A stretch of DNA of 64,000 nucleotides from Paracoccus sediminicola (GTDB taxonomy: Bacteria; Pseudomonadota; Alphaproteobacteria; Rhodobacterales; Rhodobacteraceae), in NCBI RefSeq assembly GCF_027912835.1, contig NZ_CP115768.1, positions 1,550,001 to 1,614,000 of the forward strand. Reading direction: 5' to 3'. Both the position numbers and the translations under genes were made by a program. The notes under the pieces were generated by a model. The model saw only the letters and a list, made by a program, of their open reading frames with translations. It was not told the DNA's origin and searched no databases. Below are positions 55,765 to 64,000 of this stretch, piece by piece; positions within the stretch are counted from its first letter, which is position 1; every line of letters starts with the position of its first letter.

Positions 55765-57105
55765 TCAGCGGCGCGACACGTTCAGCCAGACCCCGCCATC
55801 GGGGCGCAGCGTCAGGATCATGCGCGGCTGCGGGGCGCGTCCGGGGATGCTGTCAAAGCGGAACCGCGCGAGCAGCGATGACAGGATAATGACCGCCTCC
55901 TGAATGGCGAAATTCGCGCCGATGCAGATCCGCGGGCCGGCGCCGAAGGGCAGGAAGGCAAAACGGTCTGGCGCCGTCTCGAACCGGTCGGGATCGAAGC
56001 CGTCCGGGTTCTCCCATAGCAGGCGATTGCGGTGCAGCGCATAGATCGGCAGCATCACCGTGTCGCCGGGCCGCACCTCGCGCCCGCCCAGCCGGTCATG
56101 AGCCTGCGCCGTGCGCGACAGGAAGGCGGCTGGAGGATACAGCCGCAGCGCTTCGTTCACGATCCTCTCGATATAGGGCAGCGCTGCCACATCCGCGGCG
56201 GTGGCGATGCGATCGCCCAGAACCGCCTGTGCCTCGGCGGCGGCGCGTTGCTGCACCTCGGGATCGAAGGCGCAGAGATACAGCGCCCAGGCCAGCGTCA
56301 GCGCCGTCGTCTCATGGCCGGCGACGATGAAGGTCAGCAGGTTGTCGCGCAGCTCGTCGCGATTCATGCGGCGCCCGGTCTCCGGGTCTTCCGCATCCAG
56401 CAACAGATCCAGCAGATCCGGCGCCCCGTCGCGGCCCGCCGCCGCACGCGCGGCAATGGCCCGGTCGGCGATCCCCTTCATGCGCTTCAGCTCGCGCCCC
56501 GAAAAGATCCGCCCCGGTCGCGGCAGCCAGCCCGGCAGCCCCATCACATCCATCAACGAGACCTTTGCCGTCTGCGCGACATAGCCATTGATGGCGTGAT
56601 GCACGATATCGCGGTCGAACCCCTCGTCGCCGGACAGGGTCACATCCGAGATCACCTCGAATGTCGCCGCCACCGTCTCGGCGAACAGATCCACCGGCCC
56701 CTCAGCCGCCTCAAGCCGCCGGATGCTGGCGCTTGCGGCGGCACTCATCACCGGGCCGAGCGCGGTGACATGGCGCGCCGCAAAGGCCGGCGCCACCGCC
56801 CGCCTCTGCCAGCGCCAATGCGCCCCCTCGGCGACGAAGAGGCTTTCACCGACGGCGGGGTTCAGGATCAGCTTGGTCGCGACCGATTTCGGATAATCCT
56901 CGACCCGGTCCTTCAGGATGACGCGCAGGCTTTCGGGGTCCATCACCATATGCCAGCGGATCCCGGTCTTGCCCGAGACGATGGGCTGGTTCACCGCCAG
57001 CTCGGGAATGATCTCCAGCACGTTGCGCCGCGCCATCATCACCGTGGCGATCATACCTGCGGGCCGGTTGGCCAGCCTGACGCGCGCGGGAAAGCGCCCG
57101 CTCAT
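55765..57105 (-). CDS. Cytochrome P450
   Basis: 446 residues. I-helix motif IVAGHETTALTLAWAL, K-helix ExxR in VNEALRLYPP, and heme loop FLPFGAGPRICIGANFA with the Cys ligand. It is a soluble bacterial P450 of the CYP1xx/fatty-acid-hydroxylase-like type; the substrate is unknown and no ferredoxin or reductase gene is nearby. The start is uncertain: 57105 is used, but no strong ribosome site precedes it and an ATG at 57054 is possible. Confidence 0.92.
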   Translation of the reverse strand: MSGRFPARVRLANRPAGMIATVMMARRNVLEIIPELAVNQPIVSGKTGIRWHMVMDPESLRVILKDRVEDYPKSVATKLILNPAVGESLFVAEGAHWRWQRRAVAPAFAARHVTALGPVMSAAASASIRRLEAAEGPVDLFAETVAATFEVISDVTLSGDEGFDRDIVHHAINGYVAQTAKVSLMDVMGLPGWLPRPGRIFSGRELKRMKGIADRAIAARAAAGRDGAPDLLDLLLDAEDPETGRRMNRDELRDNLLTFIVAGHETTALTLAWALYLCAFDPEVQQRAAAEAQAVLGDRIATAADVAALPYIERIVNEALRLYPPAAFLSRTAQAHDRLGGREVRPGDTVMLPIYALHRNRLLWENPDGFDPDRFETAPDRFAFLPFGAGPRICIGANFAIQEAVIILSSLLARFRFDSIPGRAPQPRMILTLRPDGGVWLNVSRR

Positions 57106-57304
57106 TCGACGGCCATGCCGACAGGCCGCGCGGCGGAGCTCAGGTGAGAAAGGTGAACCGTCATTGTCAGACGATAGCGGCGCGCGGGCCGCGGAACAAT
57201 CTCCGCCAGCCCGGCGCGACAGCATGTCTCAGCCGCAGAGCCGGTCCCGGCCCGCGACTGGCAGGGCGCGACCCGGCAACGCAGCGCCGGATCGCGCGGC
57301 ACGG

Positions 57305-58000
57305 CTAGTGCGCGTGGCCGTGCCCGTGGTCCTGCGTGTGGTCGTGATCGTGGTCGTGGACTTGGTCATGCGCGTGACCCTGCCCCGCCGCCTCGGCGCG
57401 GCGCTCGGCCAGCGCCTGCCGCACGATCTGGAAGGACGAGGACAGGAACAGCCCGGCCATGATTCCGGCCACGATCAGATCCGGCCAGCCGGTCGCCGTG
57501 CCCCAGACGCCAAGCGCCGCCACCATCACCGCCACATTGCCGATCGCATCGTTGCGCGAACACAGCCAGACCGAGCGCACATTCGCATCGCCATCCTTAT
57601 AGCGCACCAGCAGGGCCACGCTCGCCAGATTGGCCGCGAGCGCGAGGAAGCCGACCACGCCCATGATCTCGGCCGTCGGGGTGGTGGTGTAGAACACCCG
57701 CCAGAGGGTCGAACCGAAGACGAACAGCCCCATCGCGGCCAGGCTGATCCCCTTGGCCAGCGCCGCCATGCTGCGAAGCTTCACCGACGCGCCGATCACG
57801 GCCAGCGAGATCCCGTAGGTCAGCGCATCGCCAAAGAAATCCAGCGCATCGGCTTTCAGCGCCTGCGACTTCGCGGCCTGACCCGCCGCCATCTCGACCA
57901 CGAACATGGCCGCATTCAACGCGATCACGATCCATAGCCGCCTTTTGTAATCCGCCGACACGCCGTCGAAACTGGCGTTATGTCCGCAACATCCGCTCAT
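57305..58000 (-). CDS. Cation diffusion facilitator (metal efflux), His-rich tail
   Basis: 231 residues. N-terminal CCGH motif, six hydrophobic helices, and the paired metal sites KADALDFFGDAL (Asp-x3-Asp type) and CSRNDAIGNVAVM. The last 24 residues are a His/Asp-rich tail (AHDQVHDHDHDHTQDHGHGH), a likely metal-binding or sensing extension. It is divergent from a MerR regulator and has a MerR-type promoter, so it exports a metal such as Zn, Cd or Co on demand. AGAGGTG precedes the ATG. Confidence 0.92.
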   Translation of the reverse strand: MSGCCGHNASFDGVSADYKRRLWIVIALNAAMFVVEMAAGQAAKSQALKADALDFFGDALTYGISLAVIGASVKLRSMAALAKGISLAAMGLFVFGSTLWRVFYTTTPTAEIMGVVGFLALAANLASVALLVRYKDGDANVRSVWLCSRNDAIGNVAVMVAALGVWGTATGWPDLIVAGIMAGLFLSSSFQIVRQALAERRAEAAGQGHAHDQVHDHDHDHTQDHGHGHAH

Positions 58001-58032
58001 CGGAGCACCTCTTTCGAATCATCTCAGCCTCT

Positions 58033-58063
58033 GTTCTAATTGCTCTAGCGACTAGAGCTTCAA
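58033..58063 (-). promoter_or_regulatory. MerR-type promoter and operator of the CDF gene
   Basis: On the minus strand: -35 TTGAAG (58063-58058), a 19-base spacer (58057-58039), and -10 TAGAAC (58038-58033). The spacer contains most of the palindrome GCTCTAG-CGA-CTAGAGC (58042-58058). A 19-base spacer with a central operator is the arrangement used by MerR-family metal activators. The divergent merR gene starts 12 bases away. Confidence 0.85.
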
Positions 58064-58074
58064 GAGGTATTTTC

Positions 58075-58491
58075 ATGTTCTCCATCGGCGAGATTTCGCG
58101 GCGCACCGGCATCAAGGTGCCGACCATCCGCTATTACGAAGAGATGGGGCTGATCGCGCCGGCCGGTCGCACCGAGGGCAATCAGCGCCGCTATGACCGC
58201 GACGGGCTGGAACGCCTGGGTTTTATCCGCCACGCCCGCGATCTCGGCTTTTCGATCGAGGCGATTCTCGCGCTGATGGAATTGCAGGACCATCCCGACC
58301 GCTCCTGCCGTCAGGCCAATCAGATCGCCAGCGCGCAGCTTGCCGATGTGCGCCGCCGCATCGCCCAGCTTCAGGCGCTGGAAACCGAGCTGTCGCGCAT
58401 CACCGACGGGTGCAGCGGCACCGGAGAGGCCGGAGACTGCTATGTCCTCGCCTCGCTCGGCGATCACCAGATGTGCCGGACCGAGCACTGA
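58075..58491 (+). CDS. MerR-family metal-responsive regulator
   Basis: 138 residues. N-terminal winged helix (FSIGEISRRTGIKVPTIRYY), a dimerisation helix, and Cys78 (RSCRQ), Cys113, Cys122 and Cys134 in the C-terminal part, a pattern like ZntR/CadR. It probably activates the divergent CDF gene when the metal binds. Its own promoter overlaps the operator, as is usual for autoregulated MerR genes. Confidence 0.9.
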   Translation: MFSIGEISRRTGIKVPTIRYYEEMGLIAPAGRTEGNQRRYDRDGLERLGFIRHARDLGFSIEAILALMELQDHPDRSCRQANQIASAQLADVRRRIAQLQALETELSRITDGCSGTGEAGDCYVLASLGDHQMCRTEH

Positions 58492-58662
58492 CCGGTCGGC
58501 AAGGCTTAAACAGCCCCGCCTGACGCGCTTATCCGGCCCACGCCGGGGCCGTTGGTGCCGGCAGATGCAGCAGGCGCCGGCACAGGTCATGAAACTGCAT
58601 CAGAATCCCTTGAGAATTCGGCAAAGACCGACCGCATTACACCAGAGAAGCACCGCGCCACG

Positions 58663-59877
58663 ATGAACCCCACCCCCGCCGAGCAATTCTCTGTGCATGA
58701 TGGCAGCGCCGCCGAGGTGTTCGGCGCGTTCCTCAAGCTTGGGCTGACCTCCTTCGGCGGGCCCATCGCCCATCTCGGCTATTTCCGCGACGAGCTGGTC
58801 ACACGGCGTCGCTGGCTGGACGATGACGCCTATGCCGATCTGGTCGCGTTGTGCCAGTTCCTGCCCGGCCCGGCCTCGTCGCAGCTGGGTTTCGCGCTCG
58901 GGCTGATGCGGGCGGGCTGGCGCGGCGCGCTGGCTGCTTTCACTGCCTTCACCCTGCCCTCGGCGCTGCTCTTGCTGGGCTTCGCGCTCGTCGCGCGCCG
59001 CATCGACAGCGCCATCTGGGACGGGCTGCTGAGCGGGCTCAAGATCGTCGCCGTCGCCATCGTCGCCCAGGCGGTCTGGGGCATGTCGCGCAGCCTTTGC
59101 CCCGACCGCCCCCGCGCCGCCATTGCCATTGGGGCGGTGGTGGCGCTGGCCGCCCTTCCCGGCGCGGCCGGCATGATCGGCGCAATCGGCATCGGCGCGC
59201 TTGCCGGCCTGGCCCTGCCCTTGGCAGGTGACAGCCCTCGGGGGCTGCATCTGCGTCTGCCCGTCCGCCGGGCGCAGGCCGTCATCGCCGCGGCGCTGTT
59301 CCTCGGACTGCTCGGGCTTCTCCCGCTGCTGACCGGGGCCGGACAGGCCTTCGCGCTGCTCGACGGGTTCTATCGCGCCGGGGCACTCGTCTTCGGCGGC
59401 GGCCATGTCGTGCTGCCGCTCTTGCAGGCCGAAACGGTGGCGACAGGCTGGGTCTCGCCGGACAGCTTCCTCGCAGGCTACGGCGCAGCGCAGGCGGTGC
59501 CCGGCCCGCTTTTCACCTTTGCCGCCTATCTCGGCGCGGTACTCGAACCGAAGCCGAACGGGTTGGCCGGCGCCGCGCTGGCTCTTGCCGCGCTGTTCCT
59601 GCCGGGCTTCCTGCTGCTGATCGCGGCACTGCCGCTCTGGGACCGGCTGCGCCGCATGCGGCCCGCCCGCGCGGCGATGAGCGGGGCCAACGCTGCGGTG
59701 GTCGGCATTCTCGGCGCGGCGCTTTACGACCCGGTCTTCACCGGCGCGATCCACAGCCGCGCGGATTTTGCTCTCGCCCTGATCTGCGCCGCGTTTCTGA
59801 TGATCTGGCGCGCCCCTCCATGGAGCGTCGTTCTGCTCGCCGCGCTTGGCGGGGCGGGGCTGAGGCTTGCGGTCTGA
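58663..59877 (+). CDS. chrA: Chromate transporter
   Basis: 404 residues, a two-domain ChrA. The two halves each contain the repeated motif: SFGGPIAHLGYFRDELV near 28 and VFGGGHVVLPLLQAE near 245. PGPASSQLGFALG and PGPLFTFAAYLGA are the paired Pro-Gly motifs. It is a chromate efflux protein. The ATG at 58663 is used; the upstream stretch of the frame does not look coding and a clear ribosome site is missing. It may belong to the metal-resistance group with the CDF gene. Confidence 0.92.
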   Translation: MNPTPAEQFSVHDGSAAEVFGAFLKLGLTSFGGPIAHLGYFRDELVTRRRWLDDDAYADLVALCQFLPGPASSQLGFALGLMRAGWRGALAAFTAFTLPSALLLLGFALVARRIDSAIWDGLLSGLKIVAVAIVAQAVWGMSRSLCPDRPRAAIAIGAVVALAALPGAAGMIGAIGIGALAGLALPLAGDSPRGLHLRLPVRRAQAVIAAALFLGLLGLLPLLTGAGQAFALLDGFYRAGALVFGGGHVVLPLLQAETVATGWVSPDSFLAGYGAAQAVPGPLFTFAAYLGAVLEPKPNGLAGAALALAALFLPGFLLLIAALPLWDRLRRMRPARAAMSGANAAVVGILGAALYDPVFTGAIHSRADFALALICAAFLMIWRAPPWSVVLLAALGGAGLRLAV

Positions 59878-60066
59878 CCAGAGATTGCGCAGGTGGCTTT
59901 CCGCCGGTCTACGGAATGTGGACAGATGATGCGCGCCCTGTGAGCGGGTTTTTTCCAGCCCCGCCTGCGTCGTTCGCACCGCACCCCGCCGCAGCGCAAC
60001 ACTATGCGTTCGCTGCTGTTGCGCATCGCGATTTGCGATAGAAAGGGCTCTGACAGGGAGGCGATC

Positions 60067-60795
60067 ATGATCCGTATCGGCATCGGCGGCTGGAATTTTC
60101 CCGAATGGCGCGGCCTCTTCTACCCGAAGGGACTGCCCCAGAAACGCGAGCTGGAATATGCCAGCAACGCCCTCTCCAGCATCGAGATCAACGCCACCTA
60201 TTACCGCAGCCAAAAGCCGGAAACCTTTCGCAAATGGCACGACGAAACGCCCGCGGATTTTGTCTTCGCGCTCAAGGCCTCACGCTTCGCCACGAACCGC
60301 CGCGTGCTGGCCGAGGCAGGCGACAGCGTGGCGCGGTTTCTCGGCTCGGGCATCGTCGAACTTGGCCCCAAACTCGGCCCGATCAACTGGCAGCTGGCCG
60401 AGACAAAGTTCTTCGATCCCGGTGACTTCTCCGCCTTTCTTGATCTTCTGCCCGCGACGTTCGAGGGCGTGCCCCTGCGTCACGCCATCGAGGCCCGCCA
60501 TAGCAGTTTCGCAGCCCCTGAAGCGGCCGATCTCTGCCGAGCTAGGGGCATCGCGCTGATCCGGTCATGCGACGGGAAATTTCCGGATATTGATGTCGAA
60601 ACGGCGGATTTCGCCTATCTCCGGCTGATGGGCACGACCGATATCGACAGCGGTTACGACCAGCAGGGGCTGGACCGCTGGGCCGCCGAGGCGCGCCGCA
60701 TGGCGACCGGCCGCGACCTTTACCTCTATGTGATTTCCGGCGAGAAACGACGCAACCCGGCCTGTGCGCAGGCCCTGATCGAGAGGCTGAGATGA
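60067..60795 (+). CDS. DUF72 family protein
   Basis: 242 residues. DUF72 features: GIGGWNFPEWRGLFYPKGL, ALSSIEINATYYRS, then FVFALKASRFATN and a C-terminal AYLRLMGT segment. It has a TIM-barrel fold; function unknown. GGGAGG lies seven bases before the ATG. Its stop overlaps the next ATG (ATGA). Confidence 0.88.
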   Translation: MIRIGIGGWNFPEWRGLFYPKGLPQKRELEYASNALSSIEINATYYRSQKPETFRKWHDETPADFVFALKASRFATNRRVLAEAGDSVARFLGSGIVELGPKLGPINWQLAETKFFDPGDFSAFLDLLPATFEGVPLRHAIEARHSSFAAPEAADLCRARGIALIRSCDGKFPDIDVETADFAYLRLMGTTDIDSGYDQQGLDRWAAEARRMATGRDLYLYVISGEKRRNPACAQALIERLR

Positions 60796-61133
60796 GCTGT
60801 TCCTGCGGAGAAACCCACGCCCCCGGTCCCGGCGCTCGGCGTCCTGCCCCGTCTCCCGGACAGGTCGCGATCACCGGCAGTCTGTCATGTTCCGACGCCA
60901 ACCAGCTCAAAACGCTACTGGAATATCTCCCCGGTCATATTGCGCTCAGCCGCGCTGAACCTGGCTGCCTGTTCTTCGACATCGCCCAGACCGACGACCC
61001 TCTGATCTGGCAGGTCGAGGAGCTTTATGCTGACGAGGCCGCCCTAGATGCCCACAAGGCCCGCACCGCCGCCAGCATCTGGGCCGACAAAAGCGCCGGG
61101 ATCACGCGCGATCTCCACCGCATCGAGGGCTAA
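60792..61133 (+). CDS. Antibiotic-biosynthesis-monooxygenase-like protein with Cys motif
   Basis: 113 residues. The N-terminal [14 protein letters not shown] has Cys-x-Cys-Gly and a His that could bind a metal. The following domain (about 28-110: [49 protein letters not shown]) matches the ABM fold used by quinol monooxygenases. The combination with an N-terminal Cys motif is unusual. It is coupled to the DUF72 gene. Function unknown. Confidence 0.78.
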   Translation: MSCSCGETHAPGPGARRPAPSPGQVAITGSLSCSDANQLKTLLEYLPGHIALSRAEPGCLFFDIAQTDDPLIWQVEELYADEAALDAHKARTAASIWADKSAGITRDLHRIEG

Positions 61134-61561
61134 CCCGCCAGCTTGCAGATCCGCGCCACCGCCGCGCCATAGCCATCCACGCCAAGTCCCGCGATCACCG
61201 CATCGGCGCGCTTGCTGACATAAGAGTGATGCCGGAACTTCTCGCGCTTGTGCACCTGGCTGACATGCACTTCGATCACCGGCCCGTCAAAGGCGTTCAG
61301 CGCATCCAGCAACGCCACCGATGTATGGGTCAGCGCGCCCGGATTGATGACGATCCCCGCCGCAGCACCCCGCGCCTCGTGGATCCAGTCGATCAGCTGC
61401 CCCTCCCAGTTCGACTGCTTCGCCTCGACCGAGAACCCCTCGGCGCAGGCTTCCCGCGCCAGTGCTTCAACATCCGCCAGCGTCTCACGGCCATAGATTT
61501 CGGGCTGGCGCTGCCCCAGAAGGTTCAGATTGGGACCGTTCAGCAGCAGGATCGTCTTCAT
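61130..61561 (-). CDS. aroQ: 3-dehydroquinate dehydratase, type II
   Basis: 143 residues, the usual length. [17 protein letters not shown] with catalytic Tyr23, [16 protein letters not shown] and [18 protein letters not shown] with the His are all present. It makes dehydroshikimate in the shikimate pathway. The ATG at 61561 is chosen; the longer frame to 61639 lacks homology-like sequence. It overlaps the upstream ABM-like gene end by four bases, tail to tail. Confidence 0.94.
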   Translation of the reverse strand: MKTILLLNGPNLNLLGQRQPEIYGRETLADVEALAREACAEGFSVEAKQSNWEGQLIDWIHEARGAAAGIVINPGALTHTSVALLDALNAFDGPVIEVHVSQVHKREKFRHHSYVSKRADAVIAGLGVDGYGAAVARICKLAG

Positions 61562-61624
61562 CTCATTCTCCGCGCGCAGATGCGCCGCCGATACTCTGCC
61601 AGAGCGCCGCGCCATGCAAGCGCC

Positions 61625-61684
61625 CTCACCCTGAGTCAAATATCCCGGGGGTGAGCGCCGCCGGCGCGAGGGGGCAGCGCCCCC
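61625..61684 (-). repeat. Palindromic repeat, copy B
   Basis: Read on the minus strand it begins immediately after the moxR stop with GGGGCGCTGCCCCC, then an inner inverted repeat, then CCCCGGGATATTTG and CTCAGGGTGAG. The last 26 bases match copy A (26883-26940) with three differences. Confidence 0.8.
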
Positions 61685-62527
61685 TTACCGGCCTTGCCGC
61701 CGCGCCATGAAGGCGAGCTTCTCGAACAGCGCCACATCCTGCTCGTTCTTCAGAAGCGCGCCATGCAGCTTCGGCAGCATCTCGCCGGGCGCCTTGTGCA
61801 GATCCTCCGGTCCGAGATCCTCGGCCAGGATCAGCTTGAGCCAGTCGAGCAGTTCCGACGTCGATGGCTTCTTCTTCAGCCCCGGCACATCGCGGATCTC
61901 GAAGAATTGAGTTAGCGCGGCCTCGAGCAAACGCGGCTTGAGACCCGGGTAATGCACCTTGACGATCCGTTGCAGCGTCTCGGCGTCGGGAAAGCTGATA
62001 TAATGGAAAAAGCAGCGCCGCAGAAACGCGTCGGGAAGTTCCTTCTCATTATTCGAGGTGATGACGACGATGGGCCGGTGACGGGCCTGCACCGTCTCGC
62101 CGGTCTCGTAGACATGGAATTCCATCCGGTCGAGCTCCTGCAACAGGTCATTCGGGAACTCGATATCGGCCTTGTCGATCTCGTCGATCAGCAGAACCAC
62201 CTTCTGCGGCGCCTCGAAGGCCTGCCAAAGCTTGCCCTTGCGGATGTAATTGGCGACGTCATGCACCCTCTCATCGCCAAGCTGGCTGTCGCGCAGCCGG
62301 CTGACCGCGTCGTATTCATACAAGCCCTGCTGCGCCTTGGTGGTCGATTTGATGTTCCACTCGATGATCGGCAATCCCAGCGATTGCGCCACCTGCCGCG
62401 CCAGTTCGGTCTTGCCGGTTCCGGGCTCTCCCTTCACCAGAAGGGGACGCTCCAGCGTCACGGCGGCGTTCACCGCGATGCTCAGCTCGGGCGGGGCGAC
62501 GTAGGTTTCGGTCGAGGAAAACTGCAT
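61685..62527 (-). CDS. MoxR-family AAA+ ATPase
   Basis: 280 residues. Walker A VKGEPGTGKTELAR near 35, Walker B VVLLIDEIDKADIEFPNDLL near 110, sensor I VITSNNEKELPDAFLRRC. MoxR ATPases act as chaperones for metal-centre or complex assembly and usually sit beside a von Willebrand-factor-A gene. That partner is not next to it here. Start ATG at 62527. Confidence 0.92.
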   Translation of the reverse strand: MQFSSTETYVAPPELSIAVNAAVTLERPLLVKGEPGTGKTELARQVAQSLGLPIIEWNIKSTTKAQQGLYEYDAVSRLRDSQLGDERVHDVANYIRKGKLWQAFEAPQKVVLLIDEIDKADIEFPNDLLQELDRMEFHVYETGETVQARHRPIVVITSNNEKELPDAFLRRCFFHYISFPDAETLQRIVKVHYPGLKPRLLEAALTQFFEIRDVPGLKKKPSTSELLDWLKLILAEDLGPEDLHKAPGEMLPKLHGALLKNEQDVALFEKLAFMARRQGR

Positions 62528-62691
62528 GACTCATCCTTTCCTTGCGCCGCGCAACCTAGCCGCGACCCTAGGTAGCAGCAAGCGCCGCTCGCGGACAAAT
62601 GAGACCATTGCCCTAGTGACAACCCGCCGCGCTTCCTTTAAGGGGGGCGCCGAGGACCGGGGGACAGGCATCCCGATCCGTCGGAGGACGT

Positions 62692-63114
62692 ATGAAACCG
62701 CAGATTTTCCTGCCCGATGATTATCGCCCGGCCGAAGACGAGCCGTTCATGAACGATCGCCAACTGGAATATTTCCGTCGCAAGCTCGAGACGTGGAAGT
62801 CCGAATTGCTGGAACAGTCGGCAGAGACGCTGGAAGGGCTTCAGGACAGCGCGCGCAATGTGCCAGATCTGGCCGATCGTGCCTCGGAAGAGACCGACCG
62901 GGCGCTTGAGCTCCGCACCCGCGACCGTCAGCGCAAGCTGGTCGGCAAGATCGACTCGGCCCTGCGGCGGATCGCGAATGGCGAATACGGCTATTGCGAA
63001 GTGACCGGCGAGCCGATCAGTCTCAAACGGCTGGATGCGCGCCCGATCGCGACGATGACCGTGGCCGCGCAGGAAAAGCACGAGCGCCGCGAGCGCGTGC
63101 ATCGCGACGACTGA
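62692..63114 (+). CDS. dksA: DksA-type RNA polymerase regulator, zinc ligands lost
   Basis: 140 residues. The coiled-coil tip Asp59 and Asp62 with Ala64 (DLADRA) and ELRTRDRQRKL match the E. coli DksA active tip. Only Cys102 of the four zinc-finger cysteines remains: YCEVTGEPI where Cys-x2-Cys is expected, and ATMTVAAQE where the second pair should be. It acts with ppGpp on RNA polymerase. Zinc-lacking DksA proteins are known in several proteobacteria. AGGAGG (GGAGGA) precedes the ATG. Confidence 0.9.
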   Translation: MKPQIFLPDDYRPAEDEPFMNDRQLEYFRRKLETWKSELLEQSAETLEGLQDSARNVPDLADRASEETDRALELRTRDRQRKLVGKIDSALRRIANGEYGYCEVTGEPISLKRLDARPIATMTVAAQEKHERRERVHRDD

Positions 63115-63165
63115 CGCGGGCGCCAGCGGCTTGCGGCTCCCACAGGGAAGGGAGCGAGGGCCGGC

Positions 63166-64000
63166 ATGGGCCATCTGAAAGAGCGTGACATTACCGTGAT
63201 TGGCGGCGGCATCGCCGGGCTGACCGCCGCCCTTGCCTTGTCGCAGCGCGGAGCGCATGTGCAGGTGATGGAACGCGCCGAGGCGCTGCGCCAGCTGGGC
63301 GCGGGCATCCAGATTTCTCCGAATGCGGGCATCGTGCTCGAGACGCTCGGCCTCGGCCCCGCGCTCGATAAGATGTCATGGCGCTCGGACGGGGTTCTGC
63401 TGCACGATCATGCCGGGCGGCAGGTGGCGGCGCTGCCATTGGCCGCGCGGCGGCCTGATCTCAGCTTCCGTTTCGTCCATCGCGCCCGGCTGGTCGAATT
63501 GCTCGCCAATGCAGCAGAGAACGCCGGCGTCACGCTGACCCTCAACACGGAGATCGAGGCGTTGCCCGACGCCGCGCTGGTGATCGGGGCGGACGGGCTG
63601 CACAGCCGCGTGCGCGAGGTGCTGAATGGCCGCCGCGCGCCGTTCTTCACCGGGCAGACCGCATGGCGCGCGCTGATCTCCGATCCCGAACCCGATGCCT
63701 ATGCCCGCGTCTTCATGGGGTCGGGGCGGCATCTGGTCAGCTATCGCCTGCCCGGCGATTTGCGCAACATCGTCGCCGTGATGGAGCGCCCCGATTGGGC
63801 CGAAGAAGGCTGGTCGCATCCGGACGATCCCGAAAATCTGCGCGCCGCCTTCGCCCGGTTCGGCGGGCCGGTGCCGGGATGGCTGTCGCGGCTGGAAAAC
63901 GTCTCGAAATGGGGGCTGTTCCGCCATGACGTCGCGGAGCGCTGGCATGACGGGCGGCGGGTCATCATCGGCGATGCCGCGCATCCGACCCTGCCATTTC
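63166..64000 (+). CDS. FAD-dependent monooxygenase, N-terminal part
   Basis: The frame runs off the right edge; 278 residues are visible. FAD motif VIGGGIAGLTAALALSQRG at 10-28, the substrate-region FRFVHRARLVELL, GADGLHSRVREVL near 145, and GDAAHPTLP at the right end (the second FAD motif). It is a class A flavin monooxygenase (salicylate/4-hydroxybenzoate hydroxylase-like or UbiH-like). GAGGG lies before the ATG at 63166. The substrate is not known. Confidence 0.9.
   Translation, partial: MGHLKERDITVIGGGIAGLTAALALSQRGAHVQVMERAEALRQLGAGIQISPNAGIVLETLGLGPALDKMSWRSDGVLLHDHAGRQVAALPLAARRPDLSFRFVHRARLVELLANAAENAGVTLTLNTEIEALPDAALVIGADGLHSRVREVLNGRRAPFFTGQTAWRALISDPEPDAYARVFMGSGRHLVSYRLPGDLRNIVAVMERPDWAEEGWSHPDDPENLRAAFARFGGPVPGWLSRLENVSKWGLFRHDVAERWHDGRRVIIGDAAHPTLPF

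Overview
This 64 kb window is chromosomal DNA of a high-GC alphaproteobacterium, most likely Rhodobacteraceae/Paracoccaceae and close to Paracoccus. That placement is inferred from the gene set: CbpA/CbpM, DUF4202, UPF0262, DUF2948, DUF1127, TAXI-type TRAP transport, class II DAHP synthase, an Entner-Doudoroff gene set and a zinc-finger-less DksA. No marker gene such as rRNA is present. Coding is dense, overlaps of 1-11 bases are common, and I saw no rRNA, tRNA, CRISPR array, prophage or plasmid module. Most of the window is core metabolism.

Layout. 1-7.6 kb: tail of a SulP anion transporter with a tandem universal stress protein, prmA-msrA, a DUF1127 peptide, rsmE and ubiA fired divergently from a 12-base gap, and an OmpA-family protein with a coiled-coil partner. 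7.7-18.3 kb: an aromatic/aspartate aminotransferase behind a sulfurtransferase, a protein-tyrosine phosphatase, smpB, cbpA-cbpM, DUF4202, an M20 amidohydrolase, a GH1 glycosidase, trpA, a glyoxalase-like protein and a TerB/DnaJ protein. 18.3-22.7 kb: a TAXI receptor, a fused TRAP permease and a UspA protein. 22.7-23.8 kb: the only long non-genic stretch, holding a decayed IS5-family transposase. 23.8-28.4 kb: small membrane proteins including two tandem MAPEG genes, lpdA, a lytic transglycosylase and a second, permease-less TAXI protein.

28.5-37.9 kb is an Entner-Doudoroff region: eda, an MFS transporter, the zwf-pgl-pgi operon, rlmI-PIN, and edd. Similar 14-base operator-like sites precede zwf and edd, so the two units are probably controlled by one LacI-family regulator. 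38-46.9 kb: a thiolase, the LMW phosphatase/UPF0262/hisD cluster, murA with small neighbours, a TrmH-type methyltransferase, a ThiE-like protein and class II DAHP synthase. 47.1-53.2 kb: a branched-chain-amino-acid type ABC transporter operon with a terminator after the receptor gene and two secreted proteins embedded between the ATPase and permease genes. 53.4-64 kb: a CAP-domain lipoprotein, guaA, a cytochrome P450, a metal-efflux CDF with its divergent MerR regulator and a textbook 19-base-spacer promoter, chrA, a DUF72 protein with a Cys-rich monooxygenase-like protein, aroQ, a MoxR ATPase, dksA and the start of an FAD monooxygenase.

No defence system or biosynthetic cluster of clearly new type was found. 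The best leads are the shared zwf/edd operators, the secreted proteins inside the liv operon, the TRAP-Usp linkage, the composite palindromic repeat found at two gene 3' ends (26.9 and 61.6 kb), the perfect inverted repeat ahead of the GH1 gene, and the Cys-motif monooxygenase-like protein. Gene names rest on motif recognition alone; no database search was run.
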